This document shows positions 1 to 33,101 of a DNA stretch of 64,000 nt, piece by piece. Below the pieces are notes generated by a model. The model was not told the origin of the DNA and searched no databases. It worked only from the letters and a program-made list of their open reading frames with translations. Source of the DNA: Rhea pennata. Lineage: Eukaryota; Chordata; Aves; Rheiformes; Rheidae. Made by a program: the position numbers and the translations under genes. The DNA is taken from assembly GCF_028389875.1 (NCBI RefSeq), contig NC_084663.1, forward strand, positions 119,993,801 to 120,057,800, in the 5' to 3' direction. Each line of letters begins with the position of its first letter. The stretch's first letter is position 1.

Positions 1-20966
<20,966 letters not shown>

Positions 20967-21780
20967 GGCGGCCCCGGCCCGGCGGCTAGAGCTCGCTCGT
21001 TCGCTCGCTCACTCGGCACAACTGCTGCTCGCGGCGGCCGCTGCTGCCAAGGCAGGGATTAGGGCTCAGGCAGCGTCTGGCGCGGGCAGGGCCCGGCTCG
21101 GCATAGCCCTGTCAGCGCCGCCCCTCCCCCACGCGCTCCCCCCTCCCCCCCCCCCGCCAGCCACCCCCCCTCCTTCCCTCTCCCCCTCCCCTTCCGTGCG
21201 CGGGAGCGAGCCGCCCGCGCCCCCCGCCGGACGCCTCGCTCGCGCTCGCGCTCCGGCTCCCCTCCCCCTGCGCGGGCGCTAGCGCAGCCTCGGCGGCGCC
21301 GCCGCCATAGCCGCCGAGCGACCTGCCACGGCGCGGAGAACCGCCACCTGCGCCGGGCGAGCCCGGGGAGGGCGGAGGGAAAAGTAGTCCGCGTCTCGGG
21401 CAACAGGGGCGCTGGGGGCGGCGGGGAGAGGGGCGGCGCGGGGCGCCGCTGGCGGCGGCGGGGGGCGGCGGCGGGGCGCAGGCGAGAGAGAGGCGAGGAG
21501 AAAGCGCCCGGGGAGGCCGAGGCGTCCCGGGCGCGGAGGGATTGTGCGAGGGAGGCGGGTGGTGATGAGACAGGCGGTGGGCGGGGTCGCTTTGTGAGGC
21601 GGGGAGGCGTCACAGGGGCTGCGGGGCGCGAGCGGCGCGGCCGTTCGGCGGCCGTTGGGGGCGCGGGGGGCGCGCGACCCCGGCGGGGGGAGGCGCGGGC
21701 CGAAGGCGCCGCCGCCCTCCCCTCTGCCCGGGCCGCCGCGGCCTTTGGCCGAGCCCCGGCGCAGTCGGGCCTTCTCCGGG

Positions 21781-24700
21781 TGATCCTTTGCCTGGGGAGG
21801 TGGTGCAGGTCTTGCGGGCTGTGGAACCCCGATGTTACGAGAGTCCCCCGCGTTGCCTGGCTGGCCGTTAGCCCCCACAACGTCCGTACTACAGGGCTGC
21901 TCGCTCTGCTGAACTGCTGTAGTTTGGAAATAACTTGACCAGCAGAACAAGTGTATTTTCAAGGCCTGCCGCGGGAGTACTGTTCCCGTTGGTTATGTAA
22001 GAACACAGTAGCGGCTCTGTGAGGCTGCTCTCAGCAGCCACTCAGAGCCATAATCCTGCTGCTACCAGTACGGTGTTTTTGCACCACGATCCATTAATTG
22101 TCTTTAGACCACTCCTATGCACTACTTAAAGCAGATTTAGCTTCACGCTGCCGCAGCCCGGACTGATGGGGAGGAGGCCAGTTCCTCCAACCGCTGCTGC
22201 CATCAGTGTTGCACATGTATGATGCTTGGGGTTACCTTAGCTTCCCTTTGGGGAATGCTTCCTCCCCATCCCTCTTTGGAGGCAGGGATCAGTTTGCATC
22301 TCCTTTCCAAAACTGGCAGCTTTGCTTAAGTGCCTCCTATCACCTCTCTTCAAAGAGGTAGTAGCCTCCCCACCAGCTGCCCCCCCACACACCAGCTTTG
22401 GGGGCCTGTTTATGGTGGCTTTTTTTCTCCTCCTTACAACTTGTTTCTTACCTCTACCTGCTACAAAGGCTAATGTGAATGGAGCAATGGCTGCACTCTC
22501 ATTGTGTTTTAAATCTGGAGCTGTCCCTTTTCTTCCCCTTTTTCATTCCCCCAACTGTGGTAGTTTGGTATGCATTTTTTAGAGCCTTTGAAGCAAAATA
22601 TTTTTACATATCAATGTAAAAAATATTTCTGTATTAATCTTACTACCTCAGATGCGCTCTCAGTTTTTGACAAAGTTTTCTTACACATTTGGGGAAGGCC
22701 CAGGAACAGGCAGTTTTTCCAGGTGTGTCCTGCTGCCCCAGCCTCCTCTTTTTCACCACCTATTGCCTGTTAAAAACTCCTGCATCACAATTTGGATGCA
22801 AGAAAAAAAATAAGCTTAATTCTTACTGAAATATCCCCTTCAAAGAGATCAGTCGTCCTCTGGAACATGTGCATTGCTCCAAGTTTTAGACAGATCATTC
22901 TTCAGGGTCACTTGCATCTCCCTAGATTTCACTGCCAGGCAAATCAGTATTAATTAAAGCTGGATGCACTTTAGCATCCTAGCTGTGTTCTTGTCTTAAA
23001 TAAAGAGTGGTGATCTAGCTGACACTAAAAAATTAAGTCCAGAAGAATGGTGCAGTATGAGCATGCATAAAATAGCATTCTCTTAACCAGAACAGTAGCT
23101 GGTAGCAGTACACAAAATACATTTTTGTGATTCGCTAAAGTCTTACAGAAACATGTTTTATTCTCTTCATGCTGTATTTCCAAATGGATGATTCGCATTT
23201 TTGTATATGCAAATTGTCATTAACTGTCACTCCATTCCTTATTCACATAGAAAATACGTATCTGATATCATTACAAGATAGAAAGCTATCTCCAAAATAG
23301 GCCTATGTAAATTCTTGCCAGATGAGTCGAAATACCTTCCAATTCATTGTCCACATGCAGGATTGACATCTTGCGCCAATACATACAACTCCTCATTTTC
23401 CCAGCAGCCAGTGTTGTCTTTTATGGCTACATGTTGGCATTTCATGCACGGTATGTGGATGAGGGCAACAGTCTGCATTCTCTGCCATTTATATAATTGT
23501 ATTCCTTATGGGGTGCAATGTGCTTGGCTTAGAATTGGATTTCTTTCTCCTGAGTGGACTGCTTATGACGACTAAAGAATGGTTCTTTGACAGCAGCCAT
23601 TTTTTTTTCTTCTCAAAGGGTGCCCAAGCAGCAGTTATCTTTACATTAGAGGCTAAGAGAATCCTTTCGTGCCTATTTCTACATGAATATATTGAGCTCT
23701 GGGGACTGACATTAGAGCTGTGAAAGGCATCCCCTCCATCTACTGCAGAATCAATCTCCGGTCATACAGTCAATTTGTATTTCATAATTTAAGAGGTTGT
23801 TCACCTACTTATTTACTAGGCGTATTGTGTGTACTTTGGGAAAGTACACTTCATTCTTTACTTCATCAATAGTGGGCTCCGAGCACTGAAAAGCAGATCT
23901 AGGGCTCCTGTGCTCTTATTCTACTACCACTGTTCATTCTTCCTTCAGTATTAAACATTCTCTATCCTGTAGTGGCTAAGCTTTCACTGATTTGATTCAC
24001 TTCCACAACAAAGCGACAAATAACATTTTTTCAACAAATTAAGTATTAGGCAACAGCTCTGATCAAGTAAACAGTGGATGACAGAGGTTAGAGGATGTTG
24101 AAGGCCAGCACCTCACCATTACAGACTCAACACATATAGAATGTATGCATTCAAATAGGAGGCAAAAGAGGTTATTTCAGGATACTTGCCTGCAAATCTG
24201 ATGGTCATTTAACTGATGTTTTTTGACTTGCTAAAAATACGAAGAAAGCAAACATACTGCATGCACAGCTAAGCATCATGCTACTACTAAAGTTAAAGCA
24301 ACAAGTAACATAAAGTAACAAGTAACAGGGGAAAGAAAAAGTGGCAGAAAATTACAGTTCAAGCCTTATAGACTCACAGAACATGAAGCCAAAGCTACTG
24401 CTAAAGCCAGATGAGTTCTGCTAGGAACACACCTATGGTAGAATGAGACCAGAAGCATATCGTGGTGCAGTGTTGGAAGACATCATCTAGAGAAGTAAGG
24501 AAAAATGGAACAGCAGGAGAGTCAGTGAGACAGGGAAAGAAATCATTTACTATAAGCAAAGCCGTTTCAAAGTTTTTGTAAAACATTGTAAAACAAAACA
24601 TTACTTAAATATTTAAGAGGTTAAAATGGTAAAATGTTTTCTCAAGTGAAAGCATTACTTGAGAAAATAAGTTAGAAATGAAACTTTTTTTTTTAAAAAA

Positions 24701-25800
24701 AAAAAAAAAAAGAAAGCAACTTTATCATGGGATGAGGAAGACACCAAAAATGAGCAGGAAGCAGATACTGTGCTCACAGGTGGTATTTCACAGCATAAAC
24801 TCTCAGTCAAGGGGAAAAAAAGAAACAAAGAAAACAAACATTTTTTTTCCTCCCAAGACAAAGAGGTGACAGTTATCTCACTAGCATCACATAGACTGGG
24901 AAGATAAAACCAAGCTACTACTTCTTGCTGCATTACAGCAAAATAATGGAAAAATGGAAAAAAGATAAAACTGCTGTCTTTGGGAGAACTGAAGAAACAC
25001 TGTCTAGATTTTAGTTTTTATTTTAAGGGTAAGTAACAAATACTCAATATGCCCCCTTCTGCTGAAAAGCTGTTAAATCTTCAACAACATTGATTTAATG
25101 TTCTCAAATGCAGTGAAGGAGAATCAGGACAGTTTTATACTACCAGAATTAGTTCTCAACACAGCTATATTTTACTTTTTATTTGCAACTATGCTGTGTC
25201 AGCTTGCAACCTTATACACAGGGTACCGGTGTCCTCACAGTGTGGTAAGCCAACCTAATAACTCATCAGCACCAAAAGGGAAGTGTTCTTGTTCCTGCCT
25301 CCCTGCTCCTGGCCAAGCTGTTCCGCTGCTTATCTTCTGTGGGTTCCATTAGATAGACTCAGCAACTTGTGAAAGTTCATAGCATAGGTTCATAATTGGG
25401 GAAATTCTGTATGTATAGTTTAGGAACGCACTGGCTTACTAACCCCAACCCTGATGTAGAATATAATTATATTCAATTTCAACAAAAATTCATTCAAAAT
25501 TTTCAATAGAAAGGCCTTCTTATAGCTTAGGTAAATGCTACGGAAGTAAAGCCTCAAAGCAACAGCACCTGATTAGTCATATTTGTTAGCATTCTAGAGG
25601 ACTGCTTTGTGCATATTCATTAAAGTAGTTATTTACACACAGGTGCACAAGCAAACACTTGAATCCAAGACGGATAATCCAAGACCTGATGCTTAGTAAT
25701 TACAGAAAGATTTTTTTTTTAACATGACAAACACCACTAAGCTATCAAAGTGGAAGTCTAGATAAGACTGCAACTACCTTAGAAGCTGAAGGCAGGAGGT
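21781..25800. other. Intergenic, BRWD1 promoter to HMGN1 3' end
   Basis: The GC falls away quickly after 21.8 kb into unremarkable AT-rich DNA. Apart from a 37-nt hairpin (22013-22049) and an interrupted A tract near 24.69 kb, no gene, exon or repeat family was recognised. Short open frames lack any recognisable homology. Confidence 0.55.
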
Positions 25801-26806
25801 GTTTATTTTTTTAAATGCTGCTTGCTGCTTGTTTTACCACCTACCTCTTGAAAAGTATGTTTTTAATAATGTTAAGAATATAGATAAGTATAAAAAACAG
25901 AAAGGACTTCTATTTATTGTTTTCCAGCAAAAACAGCTAGCTTAATGACTACACAAATTATACTCTGAGTTGTCATAGTCAGTGCAGGGGCTACAGAAGC
26001 TTCCTTTCATGAGCAAAGTTTATTTTTGTTTGGTGATTACAGACAATATGAACATTTCTGGAATTGCTTTTATTCATATAGATATTTTTAATCTAAAAAC
26101 CATTTTTAAGCCTATTCCAGTTATTATTCATCTTTATAGGAAGCTGTCCTTTAAAACTAGACATGAAGTACCAGCATCTTGAATACTTGCATGATAATTT
26201 GTTACATCTGCCAAGCAGGAACTTTTTACCTATTCAGTATTTAAAGATATAATAAAGGTTTCCAATCTTTCACATTGGTTAGAAAGCTGTTGGAAAAAAA
26301 TAAAACTGTACTTACCAAAAATAACTTTATCACAGACAATACAAGACTCGGCAAGAAATCCAACACTAGGGAGCAGTTTTATTAGGTAAGCAATTCTACT
26401 GATGGTACAATCATAGATAAATAACTACAATGTTAAAACGTTTTAAACACATCATGAATTCCAAAGTTTGATCTGTTATGCTTCATTTAATAGGATAGAA
26501 AAACTGTCCCTCACTCTATGGAACGTGAAGTCTAATCAAGCCTTCGAAGCCGTCAACATTCCTTTGATTTCTGGTTTCATAGAAAACAGACAACCAGTAC
26601 ATGATTTTACCACTTTAAAAAAGCATTTACAATTATCTAAATATAAAAAAATGGGTTTAGTTGGGATTCTTTTTTTTTTCCTTTTTAAAAATGTGTTTTC
26701 TAGAACTACTAAAAAACTTGCATTTACAAAATAGTTGATAAAAATAATCCTCTGAATTGTACAAGAAAGATATAAGGACCACCAATTAAAGAGCTGGTAC
26801 AAGATG
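25800..26806 (-). other. HMGN1: HMGN1 3' UTR region
   Basis: AT-rich sequence downstream of the stop with minus-strand AATAAA hexamers, for example at 26378-26383, 26019-26024 and 25913-25918. Which is used cannot be decided from sequence, so the lower boundary is a guess. Confidence 0.45.
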
Positions 26807-26854
26807 TTATTCAGACTTAGCTTCTTTCTCTACTGCTGCGTCAGATGCTGGGAT
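26807..26854 (-). CDS. HMGN1: HMGN1 exon 6 (terminal coding)
   Basis: IPASDAAVEKEAKSE then TAA (88-102). Acceptor CTTTTCAG. The acidic C-terminal tail matches other HMGN1 proteins. Confidence 0.96.
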   Translation of the reverse strand: MPASDAAVEKEAKSE

Positions 26855-29024
26855 CTGAAAAGAAAAGAAGGTTCATGCAAACTTAATTGATCAAAAATTA
26901 CAACACTGTTTAGATTGGAAAACTCACTGTGTTTGCAACAGTAAGTAAAAATGGAATGTAGCCTATGTATTAACAGAAAAAATATACTTAATTTAGTTAT
27001 TCCAAAGTTTTCCAGCACCACCAGAAGAATAGAATGTTTAGTCATAGTATTAACCAAACAGAAACCATTAACATCTGTTAACATGTCTTCTACCTGCATC
27101 TGAGGGAAGCTTTTCAAGAATCAGGTACAATAGCCACTTCCATGAACAGGCATTATTCTGTCTGAATTTTAATGTTACTGGAAGAGTACATTGGACTTTC
27201 ACAATAGTTCACTGATACTATTGTACTGGTTGAAAACAGTAGTGTCTAAATAATACGAAATGGGACACATTATACCTCTGCTTCTTCTAGACTTAAGTAT
27301 CTATTAATTCAGAAATTTTGACTGGTGGGACCAACACAAGCCTAGCGTGACCGTATGCCCCAAAACTCATTATCCATTCCTTAAATTTACAGCTTTTCTA
27401 CACTAGCAATTCAAAGAAACCACAGTTGAGAAAATATTGCCAAATTTAACTTTCATTAGTATTGCTGAAATTCTGTATGCATACATTTGAAGTAAAACGA
27501 CTAATCTACGTGATGGCAATACAGAGCTAGAACCATATACAAAATTAAATCAATTCCTATTAATAACACAGCTTCTCACAAAGAAGACACAGTAAGTTTG
27601 CAAATGAAAAACTGTTACCTCCAACTAAGTTGTCCTGTACACTTAAATATCATTCTGTACTCTCTCCACCCACCAAAAGCCACCATGCACCTAAAAAAAT
27701 CAAATATTCTGTTCCTCTATTTGAAGATATATTTGTTCAATGCAACCACCAGACAGGAAGCATGAGTCACACATTTAAATTAACAAATCATCTGATCATT
27801 AAACTCAACTCAACTAATTGGAATGAGTGAAGCAGTCATCACTGCAGAAACCTAAGGCTAACTCTTCTAAACCTGCCTACATGAAAACTTGTGTGTTTTA
27901 ACCAGTTTTAACAGTTGCCCTAATAAGAGACACTTCCTTTCCTGACAAATCTTGCCCTTCTAAATATAAAACTAAATTATGGGCACATCCATAGCAAAAA
28001 AAAAGGGGAATATAGTATAGATGTTGTTTAAGTTAGATGATCACCAAAACCAAAAACATAAACAATAGTCATTTTCACACAGCATTACAACCAAGACGGA
28101 TTTGACACATTCATTTCTTCAGCCATAACCATAAAATAGTCCTTGTCTCTTCTTTCCCTTCTACCAGCAAAGGTGTCTATAAGACTGCTATTTTAAGAAA
28201 GTAGTTTTTGTCAAACCATTTCAACTTCAGATTTTCAAAACTCTGGAACAGTGAAAACCATTTCCAGTGGAAAATTTCGCAAGAAAATGAATGGTGTGTT
28301 TGTCAGAAACCTTTTTTAGAGTGAGGAAAACTCTCTTCCAAGAATGGCATAGGCAGATTTATAATTTGCACTCAAGACTGAAAAAATAAAAACCCTCCAA
28401 ACAACCACCCCTCATCTTCTCAGACACGTACAGCAGCCTTATCCAAAACCTACCAGCAGGCAAAACAGCTCTTAGAAGGACTTCATACTGTATTGGAACT
28501 CAGGTAAAAGCCTTATCTTTTCCCTTTATTTCAGGATATCACATCACTGCAATTTTACCTCCACCCTTTTTGGAGGAACTAGAATTTTCCTGGCAGATCT
28601 ATTGATGTTTTCATAATCTACACTTTTCTTTCGGCAGAAATAGATTCTAATCTAAGTACTGCATATATTAGCTGAAACACGTCTGTCAGATGATTACATA
28701 AATCGGTACAGCAAGTACTTCAGTTGCTCTGCTGTCAAAGAACACCAGTAACTTTACCTCTTCACTTTTCGTTTCTCCATTTTCTGCAGGCAAGTTGTCT
28801 TTTGTCTGTTCTTGGTTTGTCTCTTCTGTCTGTTTTCCTTTAGGCCCCTTTTTCCCTTTTGATTGAGCTTTCTTGTCCTCAGATTTATCCTACAATGAAA
28901 TAAAATTCCAGTAAGTAAATGCATATGATCTAGCAGGTAAACCTTGAAAATAATAAACAAGGTGAACTTGCTGTAAGCAGCAAGAGCCACCATCAGCCAC
29001 CAATGAGCTAAAATACTGCTTAAC

Positions 29025-29090
<66 letters not shown>

Positions 29091-32000
29091 TTCAAAACTG
29101 TATTCTTGAACCAATGATCACTGGTTCAAATAACCACGAAAACGAGAGAATCTAATTAGGATCAGAAGATAAATCCCCCCCCCCTTCCCTCCTCAAAACT
29201 GAACACCACAGTTTACAGAAAGGCTAACAGAATCTGGAATTACTACACTGTGTAAGAACTAAAAGTACTGCTCAGTTTGGTACAAACCCATCTGAGAAAT
29301 CTATCATAGGGAAAAACAGTAGTATTAAATTTCAGTGGCAAAATACAAGAAATTTGTAATACATGATTTATTTGTTCTCTCTTGTGGCAGATAAAACAGC
29401 AATGCAGTCCTTCCACTTCGTAAATACAAAACACTTCAAACTTTCAACTTTTTTATGATGTGTGAATTTCAGTAACTTATCTTAAACAAATGCATCATCT
29501 GAAGTTTTCATTTTCAATGGTAGCTTGCTAGTATCTCAAGTACATCCTTTTTTACCTGCATTATTGTTGTTACATGGACAAGGAAAAATATTTGCCCAAG
29601 AGCTTTTATTTCCTGAAAATATGCAGTACACCCTTCTAGACATTCCGTTCAGCAATCAAGTGGTACAAAGCTTGCCAGTCCTCCAGCTGATCCTCACACT
29701 TACAAAGTATTTGTATCAATTCAAAACTATATGAAAGTACTGGTTTTTACACCACCTGTCAAACATTAGCCTTATTTATTAATGACACTAACAATTTTAA
29801 ATAAATGATAAACTGTAATACTTTCTCTGAACAGCTACAATCTGGTAAGTGACAAAAAAATGTAGTACCTTTACACCTCTAAGGAGAATAATCTATGCTC
29901 TATTGTCTCTGATCAAAAATTCACTCTGAGAAATGAAGTTCTCATTTTGCTCATGCTGTGTTTAAGTGTGTATTTCAGATTACTATTACAAACCATTTGG
30001 TCAGAAGTATTCCTTACTTCATGTTTTCTCTGCGAGCATTCTTCTTTATAAAAAGCCCACTGTCAAGCTACTGAGTTACTTTGCACATTCAAATTTTTAA
30101 TAGCTACTTGAATACATTTCCTGTTCCACATGTATGCAAAAGTAAAAATATTTTCTTCATGAAAGATACAGTTTTGTCAAATGACTGCAATTATAAAACA
30201 AAAGCTCAAAAAAAGCTACATCACATCTACAAAAGATAAAACCACACACTAATAGACAACTCCGAAACAGAGGATGCTCTGCAAGTTTATTTACTTCCTT
30301 ATTTTATGAGGAATAGGCTGTCTACTGATATGCCTAAATAAACTAGTACATATTCTCAATAAAAATCTCACTTCAAATCTTACTGTTCATTATATTAAGT
30401 TACAGTATTTCTTCCTTGTGAGATCTGAATGGCTGAAAAAAATGCACTGAGAAACAGCATACACTTACCCAAATATTGAGCCTTTCTGCTCTATACAAAT
30501 ATTCATTGTTCCAGGATGTTTTACCAGGAGGTTTAGGTTTGGTCTTGTGGCCTTTGCCCGTATCATCTAATGTGCAATTTAGACAAGTAAAACCCAATGC
30601 TGAAAAATGTTATCTAGCTAAATCTTTAATGTCCCACAAAACGTGAGAAATGCTTTTGTCCCAGTTTTAGAAGAGATTTATTTGCCTGTCATCAAGAGAA
30701 CAGAGAAAATAACTGAAACATACTGATGGTGAAATAAAATCCCTTTACAAAGTTATACAGGGACTGTCCCCACTTCGTTGCTCCCCTCCTTTCCCTCTTC
30801 ACCACCTAAAATCAATACTCAAATCAAGTAAAACTGGAAACCTTCCTAAATTCTTTAGTCCTAACACCTGGGAGAATAGATTGGTATCAAACCATTGGAA
30901 CAAAGATGCATTGCTGGTAAGTAATCATTCAGTAGAATTATTAAAGTAAAAATATATATAAAAGAGTAAGTTAAGTTCTGTATTAGCGTCTTTGAAATGC
31001 TCTTAAGCCATACATTTAAAAAAGCTTATAAAGGTGTGTTAAAGAACACATATATACCAACATGGTGACAGATACATAGCCGCTTTTATTTCTCCAATAA
31101 ACAAAAAACATTAAGTCAGCTATTGCAGCACTCAAGTGGAAAAATTATTTAGTTAAAGAAGTAAATAAATGAAAAAACATTTATATATGTGCACAAAGAT
31201 ACGGAAGCTAGAACACATGAATGGAAACTCAGTATGTTTCCATGTCTGTCTAAATACTTCAAATACATTTTACAGTCTTAATACATCGCTTTAAACTGCA
31301 AGCATATTCCATTCTCTTTCATTACAGGAGAATGAAATGCAATCCCGCATACAGCTGCTTGAACCTCCAACTAGCTATGATCAGTACTGAAATACCATCC
31401 GACAACCCTAAATCAACACTCACATTTCTATCCAGCCCTAGAAGAGCTTGACATGGATCCAGCGAAAGAGTGTCAGATTGGAACTCTCTCTAGTGCACCT
31501 GGAGATGCTGGTATGAGTGTCTGAAAGAGATCTTTAAACTAACTAAGGGTTCCCGTGAGGAACAAGCAAGAGCTAATTCTGACACAGAAGCACTCAGAAA
31601 CCAGGCATCCATGACATGAAATGGGAAGTAGCTGGGCACTTGACCAACCAACCCAAACACCTGCTCTCCCCTTCCCTCTTCCCAGTAACTCTCACCTTCA
31701 CTGTTGACTTTTTTGGTTTCTGTTCTGCTTTGGCAGGAGCAGGTTTCTGAGGAGAAAGAACAAGTCAGAGAGAGCTTCGTCCCTCCTTATACCCCCCCCC
31801 CCGCCTTTCCGCTACAGAACCCCCTCACAGGTAAGAAACGCCTCCTGCACTTACCGCGGAGAGCCGCGCGGATCTCCTCTTCGGCTAAAGACGAGGAAAG
31901 AAACAGACAGACATGGCGTGAGCGTACGTGGCCCGGCCGCGCCGGGCCGGCGCCCGCCCTCCCCTCACACCTACCTCCTCACCGGCCTCCGCCTCTGCCG

Positions 32001-32446
32001 CCGTCACCTGCCAACACAAACACAGGCGCGCGTGAGGCGCCGCCCGCGCACGCGGCCGGACGGGGCCCCCGCGCACGTGACGCCGCGGCCCGCCCGCCCC
32101 TTCCCGCCGCCGCTTTCGGATTTCAAGCGCCGCGGAGGCGCTCGGCGAGCTCCCGCCGAACCTTCCAGACGCCGCTGCCCGCGCTGCCCGTTCCCCCCCC
32201 CCCCCTCCCCCGCGCGGCCCCGTTGGGGCGGCCGCGGGGCTCGCTGCGGCGCGGGCGAGGTGCCTGCCCAGCGTCAGCTGCCGCACCGGTGCCTGCGCAG
32301 CGCCTGCCCCCTCCCCGCCGCGTCCCCTGCGGTGCCAGCCCGCCCCCCGCTCCCTCCACCGCCCGGCCCTGAGGCGCGCCTGCGGCGGCCCCCCCGCGAA
32401 GCGCGGTTTCCCGGCGGCGGCTCCGCTTCACCTTTCTCTTCGGCAT
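26807..32446 (-). CDS. HMGN1: HMGN1, nucleosome-binding high mobility group protein N1
   Basis: Six coding exons join into 102 codons plus TAA. The protein begins MPKRKVTAAEAEAGEEPKRR, carries the invariant nucleosome-binding core RRSARLSA at residues 19-26, and ends in an acidic tail finishing ASDAAVEKEAKSE. HMGN proteins bind the H2A-H2B acidic patch of nucleosomes in the nucleus and counter linker-histone compaction. The exon plan (5, 11, 10, 17, 44 and 15 codons) is the standard HMGN plan. The head-to-head position with GET1 supports HMGN1 over other HMGN genes. Introns make clear that it is the functional locus and not one of the common HMGN retropseudogenes. Several AATAAA signals on the minus strand between 25.8 and 26.4 kb could end the 3' UTR. 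Confidence 0.97.
28758..28889 (-). CDS. HMGN1: HMGN1 exon 5
   Basis: Forty-four codons (44-87): DKSEDKKAQSKGKKGPKGKQ, TEETNQEQTKDNLPAENGET, KSEE. Acceptor TTGTAG, donor GTAAAG, phase 0. It is the regulatory region with the conserved PAENGE(T/A)K motif. Confidence 0.97.
29029..29085 (+). repeat. A57 homopolymer tract
   Basis: Fifty-seven uninterrupted A residues on the plus strand. On the HMGN1 transcript it is a U57 run ending about 140 nt upstream of the exon 5 acceptor. No retrogene body adjoins it. Confidence 0.9.
30469..30566 (-). other. Candidate alternative exon in HMGN1 intron 4
   Basis: A 98-nt segment bounded by an acceptor (CACATTAG) and a strong donor (GTAAGT) on the HMGN1 strand. 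It has no counterpart in the standard HMGN1 protein. After exon 4 it would read in frame without a stop and shift the frame of exon 5 by two bases. Whether it is ever spliced cannot be told from sequence. Confidence 0.35.
31696..31746 (-). CDS. HMGN1: HMGN1 exon 4
   Basis: Seventeen codons KPAPAKAEQKPKKSTVK (27-43), acceptor CCTCAG, donor GTGAGA. It is the basic, proline-rich remainder of the nucleosome-binding domain. Confidence 0.95.
31855..31884 (-). CDS. HMGN1: HMGN1 exon 3 (nucleosome-binding core)
   Basis: Ten codons PKRRSARLSA (17-26), acceptor CTTTAG, donor GTAAGT. It contains the RRSARLSA nucleosome-anchoring motif; Arg and Ser positions are intact. Confidence 0.97.
31975..32007 (-). 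CDS. HMGN1: HMGN1 exon 2
   Basis: Eleven codons VTAAEAEAGEE (6-16), acceptor TTGGCAG, donor GTAGGT, phase 0. Confidence 0.95.
32432..32446 (-). CDS. HMGN1: HMGN1 exon 1 (MPKRK)
   Basis: The ATG at 32446-32444 starts the invariant HMGN N-terminus MPKRK and is followed at once by a GTGAAG donor in phase 0. It sits inside the shared CpG island. Confidence 0.96.
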
Positions 32447-33011
32447 GGCACAGCGCACGGCGGCTGCGAGCCGCCGCCACCACCACCACCCCCCGCCCCG
32501 GAGCTGCGGCGGCTCCCGCGCGGGCTCGGTCTCTCGCGGCGAGCCGCTGCGGCTGCCTGCGAGCGAGCCTCGCTGCGCAGGGAAACCGCTTCCCCTCCCC
32601 CCCCATCCCAGCAGCGCCAGCGGCACCGCAACAGGATCCAGCCGGATTGGCGGGGGTGGGGGGTGAAGGGGGGGGCGCGCCCCGCTCGGCAGCGGCCGCG
32701 CGCAGTCAGCGCCGCCCCCCCGGGGCGTTAACCCGGCCCCGGCGGAGGAGGGGCACCCCCATCCCCGGCTGGCGCAAGGCGGGATCTCTCACCCAATCGG
32801 CACCGCCCCCTGCCGGGAGGCGGCCTCCTCATTGGCCAGCCCTCCCCGTCGCCCCGCCCCCGCCGCCACGGGCCGGCGCCCGGCGGTGTGTAGGGCGAGC
32901 CCCTCTGACGTGCCGCTGCCGGCCCCCCACCCTTCACGGCGGGAATCGTCAGTGGGAGGGGGAGGGGCGGGCCGCGCGCGCCGCGCAGGCGGAGGAGGGC
33001 GGCGGTGGGGC

Positions 33012-33101
33012 ATGGCGGAGAGCGGTGCCTGGCTCCTGGTGCTGAGCTCGGTGTTCCTCTGCAACGCGCTCAAGATCCTCCTGCCCTCCTGCTCCTCCAT
33101 T
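33012..33101 (+). CDS. GET1: GET1 exon 1 (start codon, TM1)
   Basis: MAESGAWLLVLSSVFLCNAL then KILLPSCSSI (1-30), donor GTGAGT, phase 0. The hydrophobic stretch is transmembrane helix 1. Confidence 0.96.

Larger units (their letters stand above)
26855..31695 (-). other. HMGN1: HMGN1 introns 4 and 5
   Basis: AT-rich introns around exon 5. Intron 4 holds a perfect A57 tract (29029-29085), a short C-run near 29.18 kb and the candidate 98-nt exon. Nothing else was recognised. Confidence 0.6.

Noticed and set aside
21059-21880. 273-codon open frame on the minus strand in the BRWD1 CpG island, and several shorter ones beside it
   Set aside because: Low-complexity Arg/Pro/Ala composition from high GC. 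It lies upstream of the BRWD1 start with no homology or splice support.
29020-29090. Processed pseudogene or retroposon tail at the A57 tract
   Set aside because: Sequence next to the tract shows no gene body or known retroposon end, so only the homopolymer is reported.
31918-33045. 375-codon open frame on the plus strand across the HMGN1/GET1 island
   Set aside because: Rich in Pro, Ala and Arg, as expected when GC-rich DNA has few stop codons. It runs antisense through HMGN1 exons and overlaps the GET1 start in another frame. No recognisable domain.
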